Part shown: piece after piece, positions 1-10,194 of the stretch
How positions within the stretch are numbered: the stretch's first letter is position 1
Layout of the letters: each line of letters opens with the position of its first letter
NCBI GenBank assembly: GCA_027605045.1
Contig: JAQFWX010000015.1
Location: 852,455 to 916,454, forward strand
From: Phallus indusiatus
Taxonomy: Eukaryota > Basidiomycota > Agaricomycetes > Phallales > Phallaceae
Direction of reading: 5' to 3'
DNA: 64,000 nucleotides
Notes under the pieces: model-generated
The model's input: only the letters and a program-made list of their open reading frames with translations
Database searches by the model: none
Told to the model about the DNA's origin: nothing
Program-made: the position numbers and the translations under genes

Positions 1-1416
1 CTTCAAAAGTCCCTCAATCATCTCCTTCTGATCCGCAACCCGTTTTTCCCTTCCTGCAATTCCCAATTCCTTCCACAAACCAAAAGAAAGACCAGCAAGT
101 CGCAAATCTGAATTCCGAACATGACCATCAAGAGGATACGCAAAGTCCAAAACGGTTCTTTGGAAATATTCGTTAGATATAACGATAAGACTCGATCTTT
201 GAACTATTGTAACTGATTTGACGTTGTGCAGTGCTAGATTCTGGCAGATATCTGTTGCGGATTGAGAAGCTCCAACGACCACGACATTTTTGTCTGCGAA
301 TGGGTGGGGTCCTTTATAGTGAATTGCATGGAATTGAGAGCCATTGAATAATTCTGCGCCACAAAGAGAAGGAACATATGGTTTTCCGTGTAGTCCGATC
401 GCTAGAACAATATGATATGGCCTAAGTGTAACCTTTTCTCCGTCCTTTGAAACTTCCACAGTCCATCGCTTCGTGACAGGATCATAGGTCGGCGTCGGCA
501 AAATTGTCGAACGTTGCCAGATTACCAAATCTTGATTGACAGAATATTGTTCCAGCATGGTCGCTACTTTGTCTCTCGGAGTAAACTTTGGCCAGTTATC
601 AGGAAATTTGCTATATAACACTGAGAATGGGAATTTTGAGATCCAAGTAATACAAAACACAGTCTGAGCGTATTTGTGAAACATACGTGTATGATGCGAT
701 CTGGGTGTATGCAGTGTCAAACTTGGATAACGCTGCCGCCAATTGTCTCCCACACGGTCGCACTGTTCTAATATCAGAGTTGGTATGCCCATCTGGCGAA
801 ACCTTGCACCAACGCTGAGCCCGTTCTGAGCAGCGCCCACTATGTAGTGAAGGATGCACCTCAACGGTCAAAGTGTAAATGTATGCAATTAACACACACC
901 GATGATAACATGTGGGTCTTCCTCAATCCTTTTCTTCTCTTCTTCAAAAACATCTATCCAATTCTTTCGGTGCTCATCATAGTATCCGCTAGGCACTTGA
1001 GTATTCTCTTCGTGGCCTTTGATATCGACCGCCGAAAAGTAGACAGACAGGGCCTTCCAAGACTCCTCATGATCAGGCTGTAACAGAATATACCCTCTTC
1101 CCCATACTAAAGGTGTCTCGAAAGTAAACGCCGCTTCTACTGCATTTCCACCGAAAGCAAATCCGGGAGGAATACCATCGACAGAGGAACTGTCGAGTTG
1201 TAGGTTTGTAATTACGTTTTTCTTCAAACGATTCGCGAGATATTCTTCAATGTCTTTATGACATTTGATAGAACGGAGATTCCACTCAAAAGTGAGATGA
1301 TCCCTGAGCCAACCGTGTGGGAGGAATAAAGAGGTCAGAGCATGAGCGTCACCAGATGCTAAATGTTGGGTGAATTCGAGAAACCATTCAGCGATGATAT
1401 GAGAAGGTTCGTGCAT
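1..1416 (-). CDS. Flavin-containing monooxygenase-like protein with N-terminal SnoaL-like domain (3' end outside window)
   Basis: Probable FAD/NADPH-dependent monooxygenase, substrate unknown. Exon 1 (1416-900) encodes about 172 residues resembling the SnoaL-like domain fused to many fungal FMOs. Intron 899-840 joins it to exon 2 (839-687), which carries the FAD-binding Rossmann turn IVGAAQNGLSVGARF followed by a GDNWRQRYPSLTLHTPRS segment typical of FMO-like proteins. Intron 686-621 leads to exon 3 (620 to the window edge), with YSKFPDNWPKF and a second nucleotide-binding motif VVVVGASQSATDICQ. The reading frame is open to base 1, so the C-terminal part lies outside the window. Start chosen: the ATG at 1416 (MHEPSHIIAEWF), first in frame after a leader. 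Both introns have GT-AG ends and restore a continuous FMO-like protein. No frame break is seen. Substrate and pathway cannot be told from sequence. Confidence 0.87.
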
Positions 1417-2286
1417 GTCTCTGTTGATATAAGCTAATTCCTGAGCTCTGCTTTATATATGCATGTTATGTTATAGTTACTTTGTAAATATTAATACTTT
1501 AAAGAATGTATATCCTACGTGCTCGGATTGCGCCCCCAAATTCAAAATAGCATTGGTAAATATCCTAACCGAAAGCTTATTATTCATTGAATACTTGGAG
1601 AAACCGCTCTCCGATCGCATCTCTCCGAATATAGACTTATTTCGAGAATTCAATAACAATTCTCGCCTGTGAGTTTTATTGGTCATCATACGATCATTTC
1701 TTACATTAGATATCACATGGTCCCATAAGTTGTAAGGTATGTTTCTCTCCTCTCGAGTCGGACTCCGGTATTCCCAGTAGTTCTCACTCTAGGTATGAAA
1801 TGTTGACACGCCACCGCACAGACCTCAGTGCGTCATAACCAAGTTGAACGTTTTAAACTTTAGAGCACACGACTTCCGTATTCCAGTAGTTTCTGAGGTA
1901 TGTAGATCTAATTGCTCAATGACTTGAACGAAAACGAAGTACTGGACTTGGTTTATGGCAGTCTGAGGAATTTTGATACCGAAAACAGAACAAGACAACT
2001 TTGTTTTCAATTCACTGGGATATTTCTGGAAGCCGAAACTCGAAGGAAATGAGGCATGCTTGTCAATTGCCAATGAAAAGAACAATTGCCTGCGCTATGG
2101 TGTATTAGAGTGCTTCTTTCAATTTATAAGAGCCAAATTAAATTAATAAGGAGATAGTTGTAATGGGCGTACAAGAGGTTCTTTCTTACAAATAATTCAT
2201 GTGTTCTAATATCAAGCCTCAATTCAAACCCGAACGGGCGGACGTGTGCAATCTATAAAACCTTCAGCGGATCGCCGAGGTCAGAC
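1417..2286. other. Intergenic, upstream of the FMO gene
   Basis: No recognisable gene. Short open frames here (for example 1477-1716 and 1825-2085 on the minus strand) have no family resemblance and no splice-linked partners. The A+T-rich stretch just upstream of 1416 should hold the FMO promoter. Confidence 0.5.
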
Positions 2287-2602
2287 GACGTATAAAAATG
2301 TTCGTCCAGTCTTAGTAGGATTGCGTACATGTATTGCCTTTCATTGACTCTGGCGCATGCGAATGCCATATTTGTACTATGTAGTGGCGCTGATGGTTCT
2401 TCGACGTTCCTCGCTGTATCCAGTGAATTGCCAAGATCGGCACTGCCAGTGGCAGTCGGCGTCCAGACGGAGGAAACAATTCCGAAAGGTTTTTTTGGAT
2501 ATATTAGACTCCCGTGAGAGAAAAGACTGTTATATCGGTTGAGATTTGGACACAATAAAGACGATCTTTGGCAGTGCTTAATAATAAGAAAACAAGCGTT
2601 GG
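2287..2602 (-). repeat. Diverged direct repeat, copy 1 (gene-fragment remnant)
   Basis: This segment matches 5111-5400 over most of its length with many substitutions and small indels. On the minus strand one frame is better conserved than the others: copy 1 gives GIVSSVWTPTATGSADLGNS, then a segment ending in LDEHFYTS, and copy 2 gives GVVTSVWTSTADLGNS and LGLDEHFYT. Protein-level conservation suggests both derive from an exon of an unidentified gene. I do not recognise the parent family. The two copies flank the oxidoreductase gene at 2983-4578. Confidence 0.6.
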
Positions 2603-2722
2603 CGTGTGTAAATTTATAACGTTTCCCTGTGCCGGGACCGTAAAGTGTAGAGATGGCCGGATCTCGTCATTTGGTACGCGCTCTCGCTCTGCGGTCGTGT
2701 AGTCGGGCATTGGTATTATTGG

Positions 2723-2863
2723 ATGTCGAAGGTTCAGGCCTATAAGACGGTATGGCAGCAAATGCCTGAGTCTGGGTATTTGGAGGATGTAGCCATGAAC
2801 GCGCTGGAAGAGGAATTGGGTTTGCGGCGTGCGCCGGGATATTCTATCGCTTTGAATAGATGA
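2723..2863 (+). other. Short coding-like segment, unknown
   Basis: A 46-codon frame from ATG 2723 to TGA 2861-2863 begins MSKVQAYKTVWQQMPESGYL and ends in GYSIALNR. It extends upstream in frame as GHWYYW after a possible acceptor (TAG at about 2701). Its composition looks protein-like (acidic helix DVAMNALEEELG), so it may be the last exon of a degraded gene or the relic of one. No family recognised. Confidence 0.25.
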
Positions 2864-2982
2864 TACGGGTTATGTGGTTTCTTGGCGCAGTAATTTTGAC
2901 AGAAATCAAAGTCGTCGCACAATTTACATAGTTTGTCCTATATAATATATCCTGCGACCTAAACCGTTACAATTTCATATAT

Positions 2983-4578
2983 TTATTCTGACACCTTGTA
3001 CACAATCTTCTCCGCGCTCACTTTACCTTCGCGCATATAATCGAAACCTTGTTGGACGTTTTCTAGCCCGCCTTCCCATATTTTGATAGGATTAGGACGA
3101 ATAAAGCCAGCTTCAACAAGACGGGTGATTTTGGGAAGGAAATACGCCAAATGAGCACGGTCTTCGGGTGGTGCAGGAGCAGAGAACCCTTTGGGCCTGC
3201 GAGCCGTATAAAGTATAGTTTCTAATCAAAGAGTATGAAATGAAATGATATCCACCTATACCACAAGTTCTCAAAACTCACGTTGGATCTTGACATCTGG
3301 TCGTTCTTTGGCAGCTTTATCGCTGGGACTAAGAACAACAATAAGGTGACCTCCGCTTGGACCAAAAGTACGAACGGTCAAAAGCTGACTGTCTTTGGTT
3401 GCATGAGAATCTATTCCAATAGTGATAGAATTGCCGGTGACATTGCGAATTTGATCCACAACATCAGATTGCTTGTACTGGGAATAAAAGTTCATAACGC
3501 CGACTTCGGAGGTGATATTCCTTCAACTCACATCAAATACAGCATCCGCTCCCAGTTTTTTCAGCAAGGCATGATTCCGTGGGGAGGCGACAGTGACAAC
3601 TTTGTAACCTGACAAGTGAGCCAGTTGAATAGCATACATACCAACGGAAGCTTAACAGGAGTATTAATGAGTCTGAGATTGTTTATTCTGTTCGATAGAC
3701 TAACTGCTTCCTCCGTATATGAAAATCTTCATTGTCTGTAAGAAATTGTAGTTCTCGTGAAAGATGGTACTAACCCATTTTCTGTTTTCAGGTGCGGGGG
3801 GCTCTGGCAGGCCAAGACGGATGGGATGATATAAAGCCTAAATGTTCGGGGGATGAGAAGAGATGGAACAGTCGATTGCGACGTGTACTACCTGAACGGC
3901 TGTCAGAAGACTGGATCGAACAGGTTAACTGATGTGCTGCTGGGAAAGAGACACTGGATAAAATGTTTACCCGACATTCATAGTAGCTGCCTCCTCAAAT
4001 GTAGCGTTGGAGGGGACAATCCAAACGAGATCGGCCTCTACTTTTGTATATTCAGCGTAAGAACCATAGTCTGGCAAGAAGCCTCCATGCGTGTAGCCAG
4101 AGACGCGATCACCAATCTTGACGGTGTAACTGTCGTCGACTTGATCCCCAAGTTTGACAACAACACCCGCGAAATCGAGGCCGATGATGGATCCAGGAAC
4201 TAAGGAGAATCAGCCTAGCCTATATTAAAATTGATTTTCCCGTCAAACCTGTCATATAGGCCGCCGCTGCAAAATTATTTGTGAATATGACGTTTTGATA
4301 AGCAAAATTACTGACTTTTCCAATCTGCTGGGTTCTGAGCGACAGCATAAACCTTTAAAGGTACTTGATTGGCCAGTGATTCACTTGAACGTTAAAAACT
4401 GAATTACCTTAATGAGGATCTCATTAGATTTAAGGGTGGGAACGGGTATTTGCTGGACAGCCACTTTACCGTTCTAAAAATGGAGAGAGAAACAAATGAA
4501 TATCTAGAAGCTGCCTAAAAGAAAACGTACTTCTTGTACAACACATGCGCGCATCGTTTCTGGGATTGCAGTTGACAT
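2983..4578 (-). CDS. Medium-chain alcohol dehydrogenase / trans-enoyl reductase-like oxidoreductase
   Basis: Probable cytosolic NADPH-dependent reductase of the zinc-type alcohol dehydrogenase superfamily (quinone oxidoreductase/LovC-like branch). Exons on the minus strand include 4578-4531 (MSTAIPETMRACVVQE), 4473-4408 (NGKVAVQQIPVPTLKSNEIL), one from 4352 (VYAVAQNPADWK), a tiny exon 4266-4249, and one from 4199 (VPGSIIGLDFAGVVVKLG, then GDRVSGYTHGGF). Later exons carry the cofactor-binding segment FIYGGSTSVGMYAIQLAHLS and the C-terminus ending EKIVYKVSE. There are about ten introns. The usual GHE catalytic-zinc motif is absent, as expected for the enoyl/quinone reductase branch. The reading frame stays open through all splices I could assign. 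Diverged copies of an unrelated fragment lie on both sides. Substrate unknown; confidence is high for family and moderate for individual splice sites. Confidence 0.85.
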
Positions 4579-5110
4579 TTGGCGGTATGTTGACGATAAA
4601 AGTGACGAGTAATACTACAGGATGATGGACGGTGCCGCGGGTAATCTGTGTATGTGCAGCCTGAGTGTGTCGCAACGCGTAGATTTTTAGAACTTGTATT
4701 TTAGTAGCTCGGATATACATCTTTTTATACTAAAATATAAATATCAAATGATGAAAACCATGACTAACTACCGGGATTTATAAGACTTTACTAAGACTTT
4801 ACAAATATTTTACTAATGGAGCGTCCATTTCATTGTCCGCATCAATGATCTGAAGCACATCCCCCATTTTGAAACTTCCAGAGCGCTATCACTGGTGCGA
4901 TACCAACACAGTGAGCAGGGTTGTACGTGAATGAAACATTCCCATATCGAGTAACTCCATCGTTGTTGCTCAACTACGTCCCAATTGAAGGTGCCGCCAT
5001 TTTTCATCAGTATGGTCGGGAAAGCACAAATATCACGTATGAATTAGGGACAGGTCGCGATGTTTGTATGGTTATCTAGGCACACCTGACAATGGATTTT
5101 TTGATAAACG
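4579..5110. other. Intergenic, oxidoreductase promoter side
   Basis: No supported gene. A 64-codon minus-strand frame (5007-4813, beginning MKNGGTFNWDVVEQQ) is open but matches nothing I know. The A+T-rich stretch 4720-4810 probably includes promoter sequence of the gene starting at 4578. Confidence 0.4.
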
Positions 5111-5400
5111 AACGTATAAAAATGTTCGTCCAGTCCCAATAGGATTGTGTATATGTATTGCCCTTCATTGACTCTGATTCTGGCGCATGAAAAATACCAT
5201 ACCTGCACTCTGTATGGCACTGATGCTTCCTCAATGTTCCTCGCTGAATCTGGTGAATTGCCAAGATCGGCAGTTGACGTCCAGACGGAAGTAACAACTC
5301 CGAAGGTTTTTTGGATATCTCAGAGAGTGATGTTGGTTGAAATTTGGGCACAATAAAGTCGATATTTGGCAGCGCCCAAGTAATAGGAAAACAATCCTGG
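5111..5400 (-). repeat. Diverged direct repeat, copy 2
   Basis: Second copy of the fragment at 2287-2602. Shared landmarks run in the same order: aaaaatgttcgtccagt near one end, gtgaattgccaagatcggca in the middle and a gcacaataaag-like stretch near the other end. Copy 2 lacks several bases present in copy 1 and contains in-frame stops, so it is a relic. Both copies have the same orientation. Confidence 0.6.
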
Positions 5401-5681
5401 GACTGGCAATCGCGTTCTGGTTTACGGCTTTGGCCGAATTTAATGTCCCAGCGTTTGTGATTCAATATTCAACCTCCGTCTCTCGGCATTCGCTTATGCC
5501 GTGCGTTTTTCTGTTCGTCTTTCATAATGCTGTTCATCAATAAGACACTTGATCCCATCTTTAGCTAACTCTGTCTCTTACTAGTGATTTCACACGGATG
5601 GAGGAATATAAAGCCACAGGCGGACGAGCGTTCTGATGGACAGTGGTTCGCACAAGCTCTCTCCTTTCCGCCAGAAATTCA
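5401..5681. other. Intergenic, upstream of the kinase gene
   Basis: Short spacer preceding the ATG at 5682. A CT-rich block at 5465-5530 followed by the spacer may be promoter and 5' leader. No gene seen. Confidence 0.4.
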
Positions 5682-7174
5682 ATGTCATTCTCTTCTGAAT
5701 CTCACGGTTTCCCTCTTCAACCCTACAACTCCATCGAGAAATCCAACAAGGGTGGTCGTCATGTCAAACCTCGACCTACACATTCGTCACTTAGCACACA
5801 AGCGTCCTCTAGTCTGCTAGGATTCTACGACGATACGGAATTCAGACTATTACGCGTCATATCAAAAAACAGTATTCCAATTATTCCGTCTTCGGATATT
5901 GAATTGCATACTTCTGATTTACTCGGGGATTCTTCGAGTCGGAGCGGATTCAGCATGCAAGTCTACAAGGGCGCGCTGAAGCCAACCGGCCAAGCTGTAG
6001 CACTGAAGCGGTTCAAAACATATTTTGATGACAAAGACGACGAAGCATTGACCAAGTATTATCGAACTATCAACGACTTTTCTTTTGAATTGCAGATTCT
6101 ATCAAAATCTTCTCTTCAGAAGCACCGAAATATAGTAACTTTGCTCGGCATCACCTTTGATGACAGCACAAGTGTTTCTGGCGAACTGCAATTTTCCATT
6201 CCTATGTCCGTCGTCGAGCTTGCACACCCCCAATACCCCGATCTCAGCTTATACTTTGACCGAAACATTAATCCCAATCTGTCCGACAACATACCGTTTG
6301 AGACTAGTGCGTCTTTCATTGCAGATATTGCAGATGGCATTGCAGCACTGCACAAGCATGATGTAATCCACGCCGATTTGAAGCCTGAAAATATTCTGCT
6401 GTTTCCTGACGAGGGCTCTCCAAACGGGCTGGTCGCTAAAATCTCGGACTTTGGATTTTCCGGAATGACCACGTACACAGGAAAAGGAGTCCGTGGGCCT
6501 TTACCGGACAATGTTCCTCGAGGCGGTACCTGGGATTGGAACGCTCCGGAGTGTCTTGGTGAAGACAATCATGCCAATGTTCCATTCTATGAACAGCCCG
6601 TTAATCATCCCGGCCGCGATATATATTCCTTTGGACTCGTCGTCTGTTTCGTAGCCATGAACGGGCGTTACCCGCGAAACTTCACCGAGAACCTGAGGGA
6701 AGCCAAACTCAACGACACAATGATAGATATTACGAAGTCTTCACTATCAACTTACTATGAATCTTACTCAGACACCTCATTCCTGAAAAAGTTCTTGTAC
6801 ATAATAGAGAACACCCTCAATTTACACCCAGAGAAAAGGATGAAAACTCTTGATAATATGCGCGAATTTTTATTCGATGGGTAAGTAAATCTTAATGCTA
6901 TATATTACATGCTAGTAATATGTATTTGATCAGGCAATCGCATTATGAGCATCCCGAAGCCAAAGTTTTTGTTCTTGACTTCAACCTTGTGCCCTCTAGT
7001 GTCCATGAACTCAAATGCAGTGGTCTCTATAATGCTTATTGGGCAACCCCAGTCGCTTTTCGCCGCCGTGCTTATGGTTGGCTTATGGGCATTACCATGG
7101 GATTTTTTCCTCTATACGTCGACCGAAAGATATTTGAAGAATTAAAAGAAAGAGAACAGGAAAATCCTACATGA
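5682..7174 (+). CDS. Serine/threonine protein kinase, predicted active
   Basis: Two exons (5682-6880 and 6934-7174; intron 6881-6933, GT-AG) encode about 479 residues. The open frame extends upstream only through non-ATG codons, so ATG 5682 (MSFSSESHGFPLQPYNS) is the likely start. Residues 1-60 look disordered. The kinase domain has VALKRF with the ATP-binding lysine near residue 109, an alpha-C glutamate (FELQIL) near 136, catalytic loop HADLKPENILL with the catalytic Asp near 232 (HRD arginine replaced by Ala), DFG near 256, then a WNAPE motif (APE equivalent) and GRDIYSFGLVV. All catalytic residues are present, so activity is expected. A C-terminal tail of about 80 residues follows the domain. 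It converges with the HeLo-like pseudokinase gene, with only 37 bp between stop codons. Target and pathway unknown; a signalling partnership with the neighbour is inference. Confidence 0.88.
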
Positions 7175-7211
7175 ACGTTAAGATATAATGACATATTGTA
7201 TACAATTTGGT

Positions 7212-8777
7212 TCATATGGAAATCTCTTTTAAAGCCCCCAGAACCTTCTGAATGAAGACTAAACCCACAATTATACCGTCTGCGTCGAACAGGGCCTCGG
7301 CTTCGCCAAAACTTCCATCCAAGCAATTCAAACATAACAGCACAACGTCACGATACTTTTCTCCCAATACCAGTGGAACGAAGTCTTCGGCCTTCTTTAT
7401 CAAAGCTGCTTGAATCTCGTTGGGTTCCTTCAACCTCTTGGTATCACTGTCAACGAATCGACATGCCTCCGTGTTAGGTCTATTAACTACGTCACCCTGT
7501 TTAATCTCTTCCAACACAAACGATTTCCAAAGCGCAATTTCGAGAAGGACAACTCCAAGACTGTAAATATCGTGAAGCATACTATAATTCACTTCGAGGA
7601 AGTCGCCTTGTCGTTCCGGGTGCATGTATATGTTCTTTTCCCATTCATTGGTTCCTCGCCTGTCTGAGTAATCGGTTTCGAAACGCGCATAGTCAAACCC
7701 CATCAGGACAGCGGTACCGAGGGTGTAAGGATATTTTGAATGAGGATCGTCCGACTTGGGCTCCAATATGAGAATGTTCTCCGGACGTATGTTTTTATGG
7801 ACGAGCGTTGCCGTATGGACATACATAACCGCCGTGGCTAATTCAATTGCTAAATGGATTCTGTCGGTCAGAGAATGACGTATACCGCGATTATTTATTG
7901 GAGAAGATAATAATTCGCGAAGGGTACGAGGCTTTGCTATCCCTGTGGGAATCCCAAAAACTAAATCACAGGAATTCTGGAAGGCTATGAAACCTTGACA
8001 AGGAATGATGCCCATCTCCAGACTAGTCCCGGAAAGAATATGAGCTAGTTCTCTGAATTTCTGCAACGCGAAGTTCGAACCGGAAGTGTTGTAATGTCTT
8101 TCTATGAGTAGATTCTTTTGACTGGGATCTGAGGGCTCCAAATAGCGAATGTTTGCACCGTTGAACAAGCGGCTTGACGATCCTACGGGAAGATCTTGTG
8201 TCTCTATACGAAGCTTTCTGGCGGCGCCCGCGTCCTTCAAAGAGTCCACAATTGCCTTCCTCAAGTTCTGGACCAAAGCTAAAGAAGGAGCTTTGTCGAC
8301 GTGTTCTTCGACCTTCATGTCGACTTTACTGCCCCCGAAAAGGACCGTATAGTGTAACGACCGCAAGAAAATATCGTGACATCTGTTCACGTCCCGCAGA
8401 CTTTTCTCGAGAACGGATTTGCCATACAGAGTGAACCAGACTTTCCGAAGGTTTCCCTCGTTGTCAAACGCACGATTGGACATTTGCATGGTAATCTCCG
8501 AAGCAGTATTGAGTTGCACCAATGCCATTTGGAGCGTCTCGTGAAGAGGAGGTGACAAAAATGGGGAAATATCTTTGACGAATATTAGAGACGCTTCTAG
8601 TTGATTGGAATAAATCCGGTATTCGTCGGTCAGTCCTTTGAGAATTATTCCTGCATTCTTGAATGTGGATATTTTTTCGCGCAATTTCGTGGAATAATTT
8701 ATGGAATTCTCGATCAACGCAGGCAGCGAAAGAATAAGACCCGTAAGTCCAAGGGCCGGCCCTAGAGATAAAGCCAT
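7212..8777 (-). CDS. HeLo-like N-terminal domain plus pseudokinase (DUF7580-like) protein
   Basis: A single-exon 521-residue protein starting at ATG 8777 (MALSLGPALGLTGLILSLPA). Residues 1-150 are helical and begin with a hydrophobic stretch resembling fungal HeLo/HeLo-like membrane-acting domains (LGLTGLILSLPALIE, then amphipathic helices). Residues from about 235 to the end form a kinase fold in which the catalytic loop reads HKNIRPENILI, so the catalytic Asp is Asn. The DFG position reads GFDYAR, and the F-helix motif DIYSLGVVLLEIALW is kept. This matches fungal HeLo-kinase proteins whose kinase-like part is degenerate (DUF7580). Known relatives are cell-death or incompatibility effectors, or are uncharacterised. 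The function proposed here, a membrane-acting effector held by a pseudokinase, is inference by analogy with MLKL. Reading frame intact. Confidence 0.8.
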   Translation of the reverse strand: MALSLGPALGLTGLILSLPALIENSINYSTKLREKISTFKNAGIILKGLTDEYRIYSNQLEASLIFVKDISPFLSPPLHETLQMALVQLNTASEITMQMSNRAFDNEGNLRKVWFTLYGKSVLEKSLRDVNRCHDIFLRSLHYTVLFGGSKVDMKVEEHVDKAPSLALVQNLRKAIVDSLKDAGAARKLRIETQDLPVGSSSRLFNGANIRYLEPSDPSQKNLLIERHYNTSGSNFALQKFRELAHILSGTSLEMGIIPCQGFIAFQNSCDLVFGIPTGIAKPRTLRELLSSPINNRGIRHSLTDRIHLAIELATAVMYVHTATLVHKNIRPENILILEPKSDDPHSKYPYTLGTAVLMGFDYARFETDYSDRRGTNEWEKNIYMHPERQGDFLEVNYSMLHDIYSLGVVLLEIALWKSFVLEEIKQGDVVNRPNTEACRFVDSDTKRLKEPNEIQAALIKKAEDFVPLVLGEKYRDVVLLCLNCLDGSFGEAEALFDADGIIVGLVFIQKVLGALKEISI

Positions 8778-9482
8778 ATTGATGCTAGTATTTCAGCGGC
8801 TAAGCCGCACGGTAGCGTAAGGTCAATCATTGCGACCGGCAAAGAGAAGCGAATATGACTCACTTAGAGACGCAGGAGAAGCCTAAAGCCTATGTAGGCG
8901 TTCGTTCATTGTCAAGCAAAGTCCTTATAACAATCGCAAAGATCGGCCTTTTCCGAAATGCTGACAGGCTTTTAATTTACTGGATGACACCGCCAGTGAA
9001 AACGGCATCTTTGTTGCCATCACTAATATAGTTTAGTCTGCCATCATTGTTATGACACGCTTCTGAGTTCACCCACGAAATTTTTGGACTGTATAAATTT
9101 ATCGCATGGTCTCGCCGTACATGACACTTTTGACAGATCTATCCGGATTCCGCCAACAATGTTCAGTTCATTGGCGAAAACAAATGCTCGGTATCTGTAT
9201 GGTGTATGGTTGTCATGAATCTTGGCAGACACGTGGTATCAAAGGGTGGCAACCTAGGAATGCCTAGGCCCTAGGCACTATCAGGAAAGGCAGGCATTTG
9301 TGTTCAAGCCATGCCAAGTGCCAATTAGCGTCATTCCACTTATTCCACTTGACCTCTTAAAACGAATGCGCAACACTTACACATGATTTAGATAAATATA
9401 TTTATCATTATCCTTTCAGACCTAATTCTCATGAAAAATTAAATAATATCAAATTACTTTACAAAAAAAATCTCGCGCAGAA
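8778..9482. other. Intergenic
   Basis: No gene recognised. A short run at about 9252-9281 holds three cctagg-type palindromes (aacctagg, gcctaggc, cctaggcac). Otherwise the stretch is unremarkable promoter or terminator sequence between the pseudokinase gene (start 8777) and the DUF6533 fragment. Confidence 0.4.
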
Positions 9483-10042
9483 CTAATTTAGTCCCGTCAG
9501 ATTAGGTGTGGCGCTGTCCATTGCTGGGACAGATTCAACCCTGTCGTGATCGCCAATTTCTATATCCGTCATTGCAACATTTATATCTTCAAAACTGGCC
9601 AATTCCACACGTATTGATTGATGAACACGCTGAAGTACGTTTGTTATTTGGAGTGTTGGTAAAGATGCGGTATGAGTCTCGATTCTATCAGAGTTTACGC
9701 GGCGTAGCTCCAATGTAAAATCGGCCACAAGAATACTTGATAACCTTTTAATATTATAGAGAGCAAAATCAGATTAGTGGACGTTGAGTGAGATGTATGA
9801 GCTCCTACGCATTTTGGAAAAAAGTGAAGCCTTGTATTATGACTGAGGCTGGAAACTAAGTGAGGTCGAATGTTTCAGCATTGAACATGATGGAAGTATT
9901 TTAGGAAGGGAGCGATTTACATTTTCAACGGGAACCTATTTCAAAAAGAAATAACAGTTTTCAATCTAAACCATTTGGGATCTTGTCGATACTTACTGCT
10001 GTTGCGAGCACAGTGCCAGTGACAGTAATAAAAACGACAAAG
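9483..10042 (-). pseudogene. DUF6533-like 7-TM gene A, 3' part, separated by LINE
   Basis: The last exon (about 9740-9483) reads SILVADFTLELRRVNSDRIE, then NVLQRVHQSIRVEL, matching the C-termini of paralogues B and C. The preceding exon piece (10042 to about 9994) encodes VVFITVTGTVLATA, the end of the last membrane segment, followed by a GTAAGT donor. Its upstream continuation lies 7.2 kb away at 17214 on the other side of a LINE. The two parts join exactly through the duplicated 12-bp target site to give TSFVVFITVTGTV. The host gene is therefore broken inside an exon and cannot make a full product. Confidence 0.85.
10031..10042. repeat. LINE target-site duplication, left copy
   Basis: aaaacgacaaag here is repeated at 17202-17213 directly after the poly(A) tail. 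Removing one copy and the element restores the DUF6533 reading frame, as judged against paralogue B. Confidence 0.85.
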
Positions 10043-10194
10043 GACGACGCGGCTTCACTTCTTACCACTACCACAAGGAATTTTCCCACGGTCTGGAAAG
10101 AGAGAAAAAACAAGTGAAAAACCGTGTATTTAGTCTCTAGTCTATCTTATCTTGCATATCTATCTACCTATCATCTACATACACTTCCTTCTCT

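Noticed and set aside
1..4578. Calling the FMO and reductase a biosynthetic cluster
   Set aside because: No backbone synthase, transporter or regulator in view; kept only as a low-interest finding.
9240..9290. Cluster of cctagg palindromes
   Set aside because: Too short and irregular to call a repeat array; no second arm or target duplication.
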